Source of the DNA: Halieaceae bacterium
GTDB taxonomy: Bacteria > Pseudomonadota > Gammaproteobacteria > Pseudomonadales > Halieaceae
DNA length: 64,000 nt
Assembly: GCA_902631395.1 (NCBI GenBank)
Contig: CACOYM010000004.1
Span: 1-64,000 of the forward strand
Direction: 5' to 3'
The notes beneath the pieces are model-generated. The model ran no database searches. It was given only the letters and a program-made list of their open reading frames with translations, and was not told where the DNA came from. Made by a program: the position numbers and the translations under genes. Of the stretch, positions 1-8,697 are shown piece after piece. Numbering within the stretch: the first letter of the stretch is position 1; every line of letters starts with the position of its first letter.

Positions 1-389
1 ACGCGGCCGTGTCGTGTGCTGTCACTCTGCTCAGCAAGCCAACTCTCAATCACTGTGTAGGACCCGCACATGACGGCGCCCAGCACGAAGCGCACTAGCA
101 CCCAAAAGATGCCCTCGTTAACGAGGCTGAGGAACAGGAAGCTCGACAGAAAGATGGCTAACAAAGCCGTGAAGCTGCGAATGTGGCCCACCCGAGCGAT
201 GATGGGGGGAATCATCAGCGCACCGGTCAGAAAGCCTGCGAAGTAAGCGGAGCTACTCAGCCCGATCAGAGTTTGCGACAAACCGAGCTCGCCAGCGCGC
301 AGCGGCAAAAAAGTCATATGCAGGCCATGGCCGGTGAGCAAGAAGGCAGTTGTGAACAGCAATGACGATATGGGCCTCAGAGTGCTCAT
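1..389 (-). CDS. MFS transporter, N-terminal part (cut by window edge)
   Basis: The first 129 codons of a major facilitator superfamily permease, reading leftward out of the window. Translation from the ATG at 389-387 gives about four hydrophobic helices: residues 7-25 (SSLLFTTAFLLTGHGL), a second containing LIGLSSSAYFAGFLTGAL, a third (LLAIFLSSFLFLSLV) and a fourth (FVLGAVMCGSYTVIESWL). The G-rich, small-residue helix 2 and the ending of helix 4 in ESWL recall YcaD-like MFS proteins. The substrate cannot be told. The C-terminal two thirds lie outside the window. It sits just downstream of, and on the same strand as, the homocysteine methyltransferase, so the two may be co-transcribed. MFS membership is well supported; the subfamily is inference. 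Confidence 0.8.
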   Translation of the reverse strand, partial: MSTLRPISSLLFTTAFLLTGHGLHMTFLPLRAGELGLSQTLIGLSSSAYFAGFLTGALMIPPIIARVGHIRSFTALLAIFLSSFLFLSLVNEGIFWVLVRFVLGAVMCGSYTVIESWLAEQSDSTRHGR

Positions 390-549
390 TTTACGCGCTC
401 ATCTACAAAAGAGTGTTGCTCAGCGAGGCGCGAATTCTGCCGGTAAAGCACTGGTTCGCAAGAGACAAATTCGTGAATTTTTGGCGAGAGTAGGGCGCCG
501 TTGTCGGCGTCTTGTTTTTGCGCAGAAAACGGTTGGCGGGAGGATCAGA

Positions 550-1470
550 TCAGGCAGCCAAGTCGCCCCAGGCAAGCTGCTTGTAGCCCCGACTGTGTAG
601 CAGGTTACTGAGCGCCCTGATGTGGTCCGGGCCGACTTCGCAGCACCCGCCAATAATACTGGCTCCGGCGTCCAGCCAACTCTCTGCAAATGCGGCGTAC
701 TGCGCAGGGCCTAGGTCCTTCCTTGCTTCGAGCACATCGACAACCCCTCCCGGCTCCAGTGCGTCGATTGATGTGAAGCCATTGGCGAAGGCGCCGAAAG
801 GGAACCGTGAGTGGCCAAGGATGGGCAGCGCCTCAGCGATGACCTCGGGTTTGGAGCAATTGATTAATACTGCGAGTGGATCGAACTGCTCAATAGCAAC
901 CAGTGCGTCTGCAAGGGACTCCCCTGATCGCAATTGTCGACCGTCCTCATCGGAGACGGTTACGCTTAGCACGAGCCTGACGCCTTCTTTCTCCGCCGCG
1001 GTTAAGACCGCCTTCGCTTCACTAATCGACGGGATGGTTTCAGCCAGAAAGCCATCGACAGTCTTTTTTTGGAGCGCGATGAGTTCACGGTATTCGCTAA
1101 TCGCTTGCTCCAGGGGTAACTGGGTGTCAGGCCGGTAGCTAGCAACCAGCGGCGGTAGCGATGCGATCATAGCAGCGCCCCCATTTTGACTGGCCGCGGC
1201 ACCTCGCTCGCCAAGTTCCCGCGCGCGATTCAAGAGCTCTCCAATAGGAGGGAGGTTGTTCCCCCGCGCGAGACGCGCGCGCGTAATCGCATAGGTGTTC
1301 AGGCACGCAATGTTGGCGCCAGCATCGCAAAAATCGCGATGTGCCTCTGCCACAAGATTCGGCTGCTCCAACATCACCTGCAGCGACCATTGATGATGTG
1401 CAGGGGAGGGGCTGCGTCGAATTAATTCTTGGCCAAGACCGCCGTCCAGTAGCAATACTCCATGAGTCAT
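550..1470 (-). CDS. Homocysteine S-methyltransferase family protein
   Basis: A 306-residue zinc-dependent methyltransferase that would move a methyl group from S-methylmethionine, a betaine or a similar donor to homocysteine to give methionine. It starts with the barrel strand motif LLLDGGLGQEL and carries the three expected zinc-ligand cysteines: Cys205 in VLINCSKPE and Cys276-Cys277 in GGCCEVGPDHI. Length matches the short single-domain MmuM-type enzymes rather than MetH. The donor is not visible in sequence. The many osmolyte-catabolism genes in this window make a betaine- or sulfonium-derived methyl donor a reasonable guess. It precedes the partial MFS gene on the same strand, with 160 nt between them. 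Family is sure, substrate is not. Confidence 0.88.
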   Translation of the reverse strand: MTHGVLLLDGGLGQELIRRSPSPAHHQWSLQVMLEQPNLVAEAHRDFCDAGANIACLNTYAITRARLARGNNLPPIGELLNRARELGERGAAASQNGGAAMIASLPPLVASYRPDTQLPLEQAISEYRELIALQKKTVDGFLAETIPSISEAKAVLTAAEKEGVRLVLSVTVSDEDGRQLRSGESLADALVAIEQFDPLAVLINCSKPEVIAEALPILGHSRFPFGAFANGFTSIDALEPGGVVDVLEARKDLGPAQYAAFAESWLDAGASIIGGCCEVGPDHIRALSNLLHSRGYKQLAWGDLAA

Positions 1471-1668
1471 GTTTGATCTTCGCCTCGGTCAGCTCTTTCC
1501 TCGTAGACAAGTGAGTATAAGACTCGGCTCTCGTGAGGTATACGCCTCTTGCAGTGAGTAGCTAAGTAGTGAAAACGATTTTTAACGAACGACGCGGTGT
1601 AAGCGTCTATCTGCGCGATCGTGCTTTTCAGGGCTGGCACTTCACAATTGCTACCTCTAGTGAGATTC

Positions 1669-1920
1669 TCAGGCTGTTTTGCTGCCGCTTCTGATCGAAA
1701 ACAGAAGCGCGTAAAACACTGGCGCTGCAACCAGTGCCAGTACTGAGACAGAGGCCAGCCCGACCGTAATTCATACGGCTATTATGCGGAAGAAGTCATC
1801 CCTGAGCAGTGACGCCATGCCGACAATCGTCGTGTACACGGCAAGCAGCGCAGGCACATGCGGCTGACACAGGCTGCGATCAGAGTGCTCTGCAACAGCC
1901 CTTTACAGTGCCCGAATATT
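1669..1920 (-). pseudogene. Decayed C-terminal fragment of an RND efflux pump
   Basis: Read leftward, this stretch encodes the last two transmembrane segments of an AcrB/HAE-type RND permease in pieces. The first piece, LLQSTLIAACVSRM (about 1900-1858), corresponds to the segment just before the RPxL loop. After a frameshift near 1854-1860 comes PALLAVYTTIVGMASLLRDD, then FFRIIAV, an in-frame TGA at 1771-1773, and GLASVSVLALVAAPVFYALL up to the natural-looking stop at 1669-1671. The order and spacing match the end of RND proteins. The rest of the roughly 1000-residue gene is absent, so this is a relic. It fills most of the gap between the homocysteine methyltransferase and the symporter. The match is from memory of the family, not from a search. 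Confidence 0.7.
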
Positions 1921-1976
1921 GCTGGTGAGGGAGTCTGTGCGTAACCTTCAGTCATGATAACCACACTTTTCATAAC

Positions 1977-3689
1977 GTGACCGCTGATCTGCTGCTGACG
2001 ATCTTGAGTTGCATCGGCTCTATGGGGCTGGTGGCATTCGTGTCTTGGTGGCAGACCCGAGGTCGAGTCGATACGAGTTCCGGTTATTTCCTCGCGGGGC
2101 GGGGTTTGGGGGCCACTCTTATTGCTGGCTCGTTGTTACTGACGAACCTTTCTGCAGAACAGCTCATTGGTCTAAATGGATCGGCCTACGCTTACAACCT
2201 CAGCAGCATGGGCTGGGAGGTGACCGCCGCAGTCGCCACCATTTTGATGGCATTTTTCTTTTTGCCCAAATACCTCGCTGGGGCCTTCACGACCCTGCCA
2301 GAATTTCTCAGCGCGCGCTTTGACGAGGGCGTTCGTCGTATGACCGTGGTGCTGTTTATGCTCGGCTATGGGTTGGTGACAATCCCTAGCGTGTTGTACT
2401 CCGGCTCGATCGCAGTGCTCAAACTCTTCAATGTGCCCGAGCTCTTGCAACTGGATTACGGCACGTCTCTGTTGCTGACCATTATGGTGATCGGCGCCTT
2501 GGGTGCGTCCTATGCCATCCTCGGTGGTCTGAGGGCGGTCGCGGTCTCCGATACAATTAATGGCATCGGCTTACTGATCGTGGGTGTGGCCGTGCCATGG
2601 CTGGGTCTGAAGGCGCTGGGTGAGGGTAGCGTGGGTACGGGCCTTAATATTGTGTTGAGCACCGAAACCGACAAGCTTAACGCCATCGGTGGGCCTACTG
2701 ACCCAACACCCTTTGCCACGCTATTTACTGGAATGGTATTTGCCAATCTCTTCTATTGGTGCACCAACCAATACGTTATCCAGCGAACCCTCGCCGCACG
2801 GAGCCTCGCTGAGGGTCAAAAGGGCGTTCTGCTGTCGGGCTTTTTCAAGGTGCTGGTGCCCTTGTTGATGATGATCCCCGGTGTTGTGGCTTATCACCTG
2901 TACGGGCCAGAGCTGCAATCGATGGATTTGGCTTATCCCCAGCTGGTCCGAGACGTTCTGCCGATTTATGCCACAGGCTTTTTCCTCGCCGTGTTACTGG
3001 GCGCGGTGCTGAGCTCCTTCAATTCACTGATCAATAGCTCGTCGACGCTTTTCTGCATTGATGTTTATCAGCCTCTCGTTGGCAGGCCGGTCCCTGATGC
3101 CGAGTTGGTGGAGGTGGGCAAGCGGGTGGGGCTGCTGATGACTGGCTTTTCACTTCTGGTGGCGCCGCTGTTGCAGTTTGCTGCGGAGGGGCTCTGGCAG
3201 GTCATTCGCGTTTTCACGGGCTTCTACAATATTCCGATGATCGCAATTGTCATAATCGGGCTCTTTACTCGGCAGGTGCCGGCGGTGGCAGCCAAGGTGG
3301 TGATTGTTTTTCACATTGTTGCTTATGGCACTTTCCAATTTGTGTTCAAGGATCTGGTGCCGGTGCACTTTTTGCATCTTTACGCGATCCTGTTTGTTTT
3401 GGAGATCGCGATGATGCTGGCGATTGGTGCTTGGCGCCCGCGACGAGAGGGCGCTGTTATCAGACAGACGGCAGAAGTCGACCTTACCCCCTGGGCTTAT
3501 GCGCAACCCTCTGCGGTTACGTTGTTGTCCTGCGTGGTGGCACTGTACATCGTGTTTTCACCAATCGGGCTGGCCGGCCCGGGTTCGAATGTCTTAGGAC
3601 CGGTTTTGCTGATTTTGCTCGCATTGAATGTAATTTTTTGGTTCGGCTGGCAGCACCGACTGCCTCGCGATTCGGGAGTGAGCGCTTGA
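1977..3689 (+). CDS. Sodium:solute symporter (SSS/SLC5 family, SglT/YidK-like)
   Basis: A 570-residue inner-membrane protein with about 14 hydrophobic helices that would import a small solute with sodium. The N-terminus shows the family hallmark GYFLAGRGLGATLIAGSLL followed by TNLSAEQLIGLNG. This is the broken-helix-1 region typical of the sugar-type SSS transporters (SglT, YidK) rather than the proline or pantothenate types. The start is GTG at 1977, just after the RND relic; no strong ribosome site is visible. Its stop overlaps the TTG start of the Gfo/Idh dehydrogenase, and a run of plus-strand catabolic genes follows. It therefore probably brings in the substrate of that pathway. The substrate is unknown; a sugar or polyol fits the dehydrogenase and reductase that follow. 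Confidence 0.88.
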   Translation: MTADLLLTILSCIGSMGLVAFVSWWQTRGRVDTSSGYFLAGRGLGATLIAGSLLLTNLSAEQLIGLNGSAYAYNLSSMGWEVTAAVATILMAFFFLPKYLAGAFTTLPEFLSARFDEGVRRMTVVLFMLGYGLVTIPSVLYSGSIAVLKLFNVPELLQLDYGTSLLLTIMVIGALGASYAILGGLRAVAVSDTINGIGLLIVGVAVPWLGLKALGEGSVGTGLNIVLSTETDKLNAIGGPTDPTPFATLFTGMVFANLFYWCTNQYVIQRTLAARSLAEGQKGVLLSGFFKVLVPLLMMIPGVVAYHLYGPELQSMDLAYPQLVRDVLPIYATGFFLAVLLGAVLSSFNSLINSSSTLFCIDVYQPLVGRPVPDAELVEVGKRVGLLMTGFSLLVAPLLQFAAEGLWQVIRVFTGFYNIPMIAIVIIGLFTRQVPAVAAKVVIVFHIVAYGTFQFVFKDLVPVHFLHLYAILFVLEIAMMLAIGAWRPRREGAVIRQTAEVDLTPWAYAQPSAVTLLSCVVALYIVFSPIGLAGPGSNVLGPVLLILLALNVIFWFGWQHRLPRDSGVSA

Positions 3690-4897
3690 CAACGTCCGCG
3701 TCGCCGCTGGAGGGTTGTTCGGCAGAGCGCGTCGCCGCGCTTTCCTCGGAGAATCCTTTCCGGTCGAGTCAGCGGAAACCCCGCCTGTTGATCGTCGGTG
3801 CCGGCATGATGGGACGGGAGCACCTGCGCGTCTCTCAACTTCTCGGCTGGGCAGACCTGCAGGGTATCGTCGATCCCGACGAGGGGAGCCTTGAGTGGGC
3901 ATGCTCAGACTGGCGCTTGCTCACCGACGCACCGCTCACGATCTATCGCGACTTGAACGAGGCCTGTCTTAGCAAGGCGGTAGACGCGATTGTGATCGCG
4001 ACGCCTAACCACACGCATAGAGATGTTCTGCGCGTCGCCGCCGCATCCCACAAACCCATTTTGCTTGAGAAGCCGATGGCCACAACCTTGTCGGACGCCA
4101 TGGACATCGTGAACTTGGCGCGGGATTACCCGGCTGTCATGCAGCTGGGTATGCAGTATCGCTTCAAGGCGCAATACGTGGATGCGCTGGAGACGGTGGC
4201 AGCACAGAGAGCGCTCGGACAGGTGAAGACCGTTGCCATGTCTGAGTATCGGCCGCCCTTTCTAGATAAGGTGGATCAGTGGAATAAGTTCAATCGCAAC
4301 AGCGGTGGCACCCTAATCGAAAAATGCTGCCACTACTTTGATCTTATCAATGTCTTTGCACAGTCACGACCGAAGCGGGTTTATGCCAGTGGTGGCCGGG
4401 CGGTAAACTTTCTGGATTTTGAGTGGAAGGGTGAGCTGTCCGACATCGATGATCACGCCATGGTAATCATCGACTATGACAACGGCGTGCGAGCCAGCTT
4501 TACGCTCAACATGTTTTGTAAGGAGCTTTATGAGGAGTTGGTGGTTGTAGGCGAGCGCGGTCGTTTGGTGGCCAGCGAGCAGGCCAGCTTCCAGCCCGAT
4601 ACGCCCTCACAAGCCGAGCTACTGGTCGAGGTCCCGGAGCATCCTGCGTACCGAGGTGTACCCGTTGGCTACCCTGAGTGGATTGAAACCAGCGGTCACT
4701 ATGGGGCAACGTTTTTTGGGCACATTGCCTTTAATTTGCAGCTGGTGGGGCAGTCGGTAGACGCGGCCACGCCCGAGCAGGCACTCTGGGCACTGATTGT
4801 GGCAAGTGCTGCCCAGCATTCAATCCAGATTGAGCGAGAGGTCCACGTCGATGCATTCTGTCAAGAACACGGCATCGGGGCGTTTTTTGACGCGTGA
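3686..4897 (+). CDS. Gfo/Idh/MocA family oxidoreductase
   Basis: A cytoplasmic NAD(P)-dependent dehydrogenase of about 403 residues that would oxidise or reduce a sugar, polyol or similar hydroxy compound. The Rossmann motif LLIVGAGMMGREH has its glycines at residues 38, 40 and 43; ATPNHTH at 105-111 and EKP at 128-130 are the standard family signatures, with a helix-start GGTLIEKCCHYFDL further on. The open frame runs far upstream inside the symporter, but the only sensible start is TTG at 3686. This overlaps the symporter stop by four bases (TTGA), typical of translational coupling; the next ATG lies inside the Rossmann loop. About 30 residues precede the fold. Substrate unknown. Confidence 0.87.
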   Translation: MTTSASPLEGCSAERVAALSSENPFRSSQRKPRLLIVGAGMMGREHLRVSQLLGWADLQGIVDPDEGSLEWACSDWRLLTDAPLTIYRDLNEACLSKAVDAIVIATPNHTHRDVLRVAAASHKPILLEKPMATTLSDAMDIVNLARDYPAVMQLGMQYRFKAQYVDALETVAAQRALGQVKTVAMSEYRPPFLDKVDQWNKFNRNSGGTLIEKCCHYFDLINVFAQSRPKRVYASGGRAVNFLDFEWKGELSDIDDHAMVIIDYDNGVRASFTLNMFCKELYEELVVVGERGRLVASEQASFQPDTPSQAELLVEVPEHPAYRGVPVGYPEWIETSGHYGATFFGHIAFNLQLVGQSVDAATPEQALWALIVASAAQHSIQIEREVHVDAFCQEHGIGAFFDA

Positions 4898-4927
4898 ATC
4901 AGAACCTGAACGAAAGGAGAGTAGTCC

Positions 4928-5905
4928 GTGACAGCAACAATACCGGTCGGTAGCGGTGATATGCCTGCTATTGGGTTCGGTCTATGGAAGATTCCCAGAG
5001 GTGACTCTGCGGCGATGGTGCACGCGGCTATTACTGAGGGTTATCGCCATTTCGATAGTGCGGCTGATTATGGCAATGAAGCTGAGGTGGGTGAGGGATT
5101 ACGGGCGGCCTTATCGGAGGGCCTTGTGAGCCGGGACGAGCTTTGGGTTACTTCAAAGCTTTGGAATACCTATCACCGGCCCGAGCATGTGCGGGCGGCC
5201 TGTGAGCGCACTTTGCAAGATCTCCGTTTGAGTGAGTTGGATCTGTATCTCATTCACTTCCCGATTGCGCTCCAATACGTCGACTTCGGCACTCGCTACC
5301 CACCGGAGTGGATCGCCGACCCTGCTGCCGAGAATCCGGTAATGGTGCCTGACTTAGTGCCCCTTTCTGATACTTGGGGCGCAATGGAAGAGCTCGTCCG
5401 CGCGGGCTTAGTCAAGGAGGTCGGTGTGTGTAACTACAGCACCGGGCTGATTCATGACCTTATGGCGTACTCGCAGATCAAGCCGGCCATGCTGCAGATC
5501 GAATCCCACCCATACTTAGCTCAGGAACGATTGCTACGCACAGCAGCTCATTACGAACTGGCTGTAACCGCGTTCTCTCCTCTAGGCGCGCTGTCTTATG
5601 TGGAGCTCGACATGGCCGAAACCGAGGAATCGGTGCTCGAGCAAGCGGTAGTCAAAGAGGCCGCAGCGCGAGTGGGCCGGACGCCTGCGCAGATTGTGTT
5701 GCGCTGGGGCATCCAGCGGGGCACCGCGGTAATTCCTAAGACCAGCCGGGTAGAGCGTCTGAGAGAGAATCAGCTGCTGTTTGATTTCGAATTAAATGAG
5801 GTCGAAATGGCCGCGATCTCCGCCCTGAATCGCAACCGACGCTTCAATGATCCGGGCCGCTTCTGTGAGGAAGCCTTTGGCACTTTCTTTCCCATCTATG
5901 ACTGA
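4928..5905 (+). CDS. Aldo/keto reductase
   Basis: A 325-residue NADPH-dependent reductase of carbonyl groups with the complete AKR catalytic tetrad: Asp43 and Tyr48 in HFDSAADYGN, Lys77 in TSKLWN and His110 in LYLIHFP. The C-terminal NADPH-binding signature IPKTSRVERLRENQ is present. Start is GTG at 4928, preceded by AAGGAG at a good distance. The sequence resembles the xylose/aldose reductase subgroup (phrases such as GLWKIPR and the VGVCNYST strand). It lies 30 nt after the Gfo/Idh dehydrogenase, and together they suggest interconversion of an alcohol and a carbonyl in the same pathway. Family certain; substrate unknown. Confidence 0.9.
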   Translation: MTATIPVGSGDMPAIGFGLWKIPRGDSAAMVHAAITEGYRHFDSAADYGNEAEVGEGLRAALSEGLVSRDELWVTSKLWNTYHRPEHVRAACERTLQDLRLSELDLYLIHFPIALQYVDFGTRYPPEWIADPAAENPVMVPDLVPLSDTWGAMEELVRAGLVKEVGVCNYSTGLIHDLMAYSQIKPAMLQIESHPYLAQERLLRTAAHYELAVTAFSPLGALSYVELDMAETEESVLEQAVVKEAAARVGRTPAQIVLRWGIQRGTAVIPKTSRVERLRENQLLFDFELNEVEMAAISALNRNRRFNDPGRFCEEAFGTFFPIYD

Positions 5906-5983
5906 AATGACTGTTGAGGGAATTGATTTGGGTGTGGGTGTGAGTGCGGACCCACGCTATAACTTACTGGCGCCGGTCTCCCC

Positions 5984-6958
5984 GTGTTGAAGTTTCAGTC
6001 GCAGACCCTCTCCGGTCAGCAAAACTATGGCAATGCGGTTTTTCCGCTGGTCCTGGTAGCTGACAACCCGGTGTCGATAGAGGACGTAAGCGCCCAGTCA
6101 GCTTTGCTGGTGGAGCACTTGGCGACCCACGGTGCCATCCTGTTTCGCAACTGTGGGGTGGCGGATGCGCAGGCTTTCGATGATTTCGTTGCCAGTTTTG
6201 GCTTCCCGAACTTTCCCTACGATGAGTCGTTGTCGAATGCGGTACGGCATAACCGCACACCGCGTGTATTCACCGCCAACGAGGCGCCGCAAGATGTAGA
6301 GATTTTTCTGCATCATGAGATGGCGCAAACCCCGTGCTTCCCAAACCACCTGTTCTTCTTCTGTGGGCAGGCTGCTGCACAAGGCGGCGCCACACCACTT
6401 TGTCGCTCCGATGTTTTGCTTAGACAACTGACAGAACAGTTGCCCGATTTTGTTGCACGCTGCAGAGAATATGGTGCGCGCTATTCGCTCACCATGCCGG
6501 CTGAAGCCGACGCCAGCTCGGGGCAGGGCAGAAGTTGGCGCCAGACGCTCAATGTCGACTCAAGAGAGGCTGCGGAGACGCGATTGGCAGCGCTCCAGTA
6601 TGACTGGCAGTGGTTAGGGAATGACGCCCTCCGCACCACGACGCCGGCTCTGCCGCTGATCCGGCACGCGCCCTCGGGCAATGAGGTCTTCTTCAACCAG
6701 CTGATTGCTGCGTTCTGTGGCTGGCAGGATCAACGCGACGAAGGCACTCGCTCGGTCACCTATGGTAATAGCGAGGCTTTTGATGACGCGGATGTGCAGA
6801 TGGCGGTCGAAATTGCCTATGACCTTGTCTTCGACCTTCCCTGGGAGTCCGGCGATGTGGCGTGGATTGACAACTATCAGGTCATGCACGGCCGGCGGCC
6901 TTTCTCGGGCCAGCGCAGTGTGCTGGCCTCCCTTTGTCTGGACTTAGCGATTGCGTGA
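5984..6958 (+). CDS. TauD/TfdA-family 2-oxoglutarate/Fe(II) dioxygenase (SyrP-like)
   Basis: A 324-residue oxygenase that would hydroxylate or cleave a small acid using O2, Fe(II) and 2-oxoglutarate. Iron ligands are visible as H110-x-E112 in FLHHEMAQTP and distal His302 in VMHGRRPF, with Arg residues at 304, 305 and 311 available for the co-substrate. The use of Glu rather than Asp in the H-x-E motif, and the stretch ESLSNAVRHNRTPRVFTANE, resemble SyrP-type hydroxylases. Start is GTG at 5984 with no convincing ribosome site. It lies between the aldo/keto reductase and a BCCT transporter, so the substrate may be a quaternary amine or an amino acid. Substrate is inference. Confidence 0.85.
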   Translation: MLKFQSQTLSGQQNYGNAVFPLVLVADNPVSIEDVSAQSALLVEHLATHGAILFRNCGVADAQAFDDFVASFGFPNFPYDESLSNAVRHNRTPRVFTANEAPQDVEIFLHHEMAQTPCFPNHLFFFCGQAAAQGGATPLCRSDVLLRQLTEQLPDFVARCREYGARYSLTMPAEADASSGQGRSWRQTLNVDSREAAETRLAALQYDWQWLGNDALRTTTPALPLIRHAPSGNEVFFNQLIAAFCGWQDQRDEGTRSVTYGNSEAFDDADVQMAVEIAYDLVFDLPWESGDVAWIDNYQVMHGRRPFSGQRSVLASLCLDLAIA

Positions 6959-7042
6959 GCACACATTGAGGTCATAAGCCAGCCTGAGTCCCCTTTGGAT
7001 GGTTTTGGTGTGTCAATCGGCTCAAAGGAGCAGGCCTGTGTA

Positions 7043-7063
7043 TACTGCCTCGCAAGGGCAGTA
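7043..7063. promoter_or_regulatory. Inverted repeat before the BCCT gene
   Basis: A perfect 7-base inverted repeat, TACTGCC and GGCAGTA, separated by 7 bases. It lies 29 nt upstream of the TTG start of the BCCT gene. No T-run follows, so it is not a standard terminator. It could be an operator or a hairpin that sets expression of the transporter. This is a sequence observation only. Confidence 0.35.
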
Positions 7064-7091
7064 AGCCACAGAATAAAAAAGCACGGCAGAT

Positions 7092-8591
7092 TTGGCTCAA
7101 CACGTCGACAAAGTAAATTTTGGACTCTCGGTCACCGTAGTACTGGGTCTGACGCTGCCCTTATTGGCCTTCCCTAGCGAAACCGCCACCGCGCTAGCTA
7201 TCGCCTATGCCTGGATTGCCGACACCTTCGGATGGTTCTACATACTGACCGGCGCTGTCACCCTAGGCTTGGTGCTTTACATCGCCTTCAGTCCCTACGG
7301 CACCATTCGATTGGGTGAGGCCGACCCAGAATTCCCGACCCTCAGCTGGGTGGGTATGTTGTTCGGGGCAGGCATTGGCTCGGGCATGTTGTACTGGAGT
7401 GCGATCGAATGGGCATATTATGTGCAAGCGCCCCCTTTTGGAGCTGAGCCTTTCTCTGACAAAGCCTATCACTGGGCGGCCTCCTACGGGTTACATCACT
7501 GGGGTTTTGTCGCTTGGGCCTTTTACAGTCTGCCGACTCTGGCCATCGCCTATCCCTTTTATGTGCGCAAAGTTCCTCGGTTGAAATATAGCAATTCTGC
7601 TCAGTACTGGCTGAAGGGAAGGGAAAATTCTTGGCCCGCACGCCTTATGGACAGCTTCTTTATGATTGCTCTCATCGGCGGTGCAGGGAGCTCACTGGGG
7701 ATCTCCACGCCGTTGATATCGGCCTTTGTATCAAGACTCACCGGTGTTCCCGACGGATTCGCCCTCGAGGTGGTGGTTGTTCTTGTTTGCGTCGCACTAT
7801 TCTCGCTCAGTGTTTGGCTGGGATTGAGTCGCGGTATCCGCAGGTTGAGCGATTTGAATATGGCGCTGGCATTTCTTTTTCTGCTTTTCATTTTGTTTGC
7901 CGGCGACACGCTCTTCATTTTGCGCATGGCGGTGAACTCGGTAGGGCATCTACTTCAGAACACCTTGGCGATGACTCTCTGGACAGACCCTATCGCCAAT
8001 ACCGGTTTTGTCGGTGACTGGACCGTCTTCTACTGGGCCTGGTGGATTGCATACGGTCCATTTGTTGGTATTTTCGTGGCCCGCATCTCGCGAGGGCGCA
8101 CCCTGCGCGAGGTGGTGTTTGGCATGTTGTGTCTGGGCTCCTTGGGCGTGTGGCTGTTCTTCTTCGTGCTCGGTAATCACGGCCTTGGAGTGCAGCTAAG
8201 CGGTGATGTCGACATCATCGGCGTGATGAAAGCCGAAAACGGAAACGTCGCGATTGTGGCGGGGCTTGATGCGCTGCCTCTGGCTGCCGTGGCAATCGGA
8301 CTGTTTTGTCTTGTTGCTGTGATCTTTGTGGCTACCACTTACGACAGCGCTTCTTATACGTTGGCGGCGACTGCTTCAACTGAAATAGAACCGTCTGAGG
8401 ATCCAGCGCGCTGGCACCGGTTGTTTTGGGCGATTGCCATAGCAGCGCTACCAATAGGACTTATGTATGCCGGCGGGGTGCGCGAGGCGCAAACGGCTAC
8501 GCTAGTTGTCTCGCTGCCATTGACCTTTACTTTCTGGCTGTCAGGCATCGCTTTGCTGAAATCGTTGCGCGCTGACCATCCTCCGCGATAA
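7092..8591 (+). CDS. BCCT-family (betaine/carnitine/choline) transporter
   Basis: A 499-residue inner-membrane symporter with about 12 helices that imports a trimethylammonium or related compound. It shows the family signatures GAGIGSGMLYWSAIEWAYY with the following PP, then SYGLHHWGFVAWAFYS, and FYWAWWIAYGPFVGIFVARI in the eighth helix with the following SRGRT loop. The aromatic residues of these segments form the cation box in characterised members. The best start is TTG at 7092, giving a short cytoplasmic N-terminus before helix 1; the ribosome site is weak. Its place in a run with a TauD-type oxygenase suggests that the imported compound is metabolised, not only stored as an osmolyte. Which betaine is unclear. 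Confidence 0.92.
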   Translation: MAQHVDKVNFGLSVTVVLGLTLPLLAFPSETATALAIAYAWIADTFGWFYILTGAVTLGLVLYIAFSPYGTIRLGEADPEFPTLSWVGMLFGAGIGSGMLYWSAIEWAYYVQAPPFGAEPFSDKAYHWAASYGLHHWGFVAWAFYSLPTLAIAYPFYVRKVPRLKYSNSAQYWLKGRENSWPARLMDSFFMIALIGGAGSSLGISTPLISAFVSRLTGVPDGFALEVVVVLVCVALFSLSVWLGLSRGIRRLSDLNMALAFLFLLFILFAGDTLFILRMAVNSVGHLLQNTLAMTLWTDPIANTGFVGDWTVFYWAWWIAYGPFVGIFVARISRGRTLREVVFGMLCLGSLGVWLFFFVLGNHGLGVQLSGDVDIIGVMKAENGNVAIVAGLDALPLAAVAIGLFCLVAVIFVATTYDSASYTLAATASTEIEPSEDPARWHRLFWAIAIAALPIGLMYAGGVREAQTATLVVSLPLTFTFWLSGIALLKSLRADHPPR

Positions 8592-8697
8592 AACAGCATC
8601 TCTGCTAAATGTAAGTGCCATTCGTTTGCGACACTGCTGTACCTCGCACTGAAGCAGGAATCGGGACTAGCCCAAGATAAAGGAGTCGCCTCTCATC

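Noticed and set aside
620-1138. A 172-codon plus-strand frame
   Set aside because: Antisense shadow of the homocysteine methyltransferase.
1467-1730. An 87-codon minus-strand frame overlapping the homocysteine methyltransferase start
   Set aside because: Runs in a different frame through the RND relic and has no recognisable feature.
3431-3685. N-terminal extension of the Gfo/Idh dehydrogenase inside the symporter gene
   Set aside because: It is out-of-frame symporter sequence; the family starts just before the Rossmann strand.
7631-8017. A 128-codon plus-strand frame
   Set aside because: Frame-shifted shadow of the BCCT gene.
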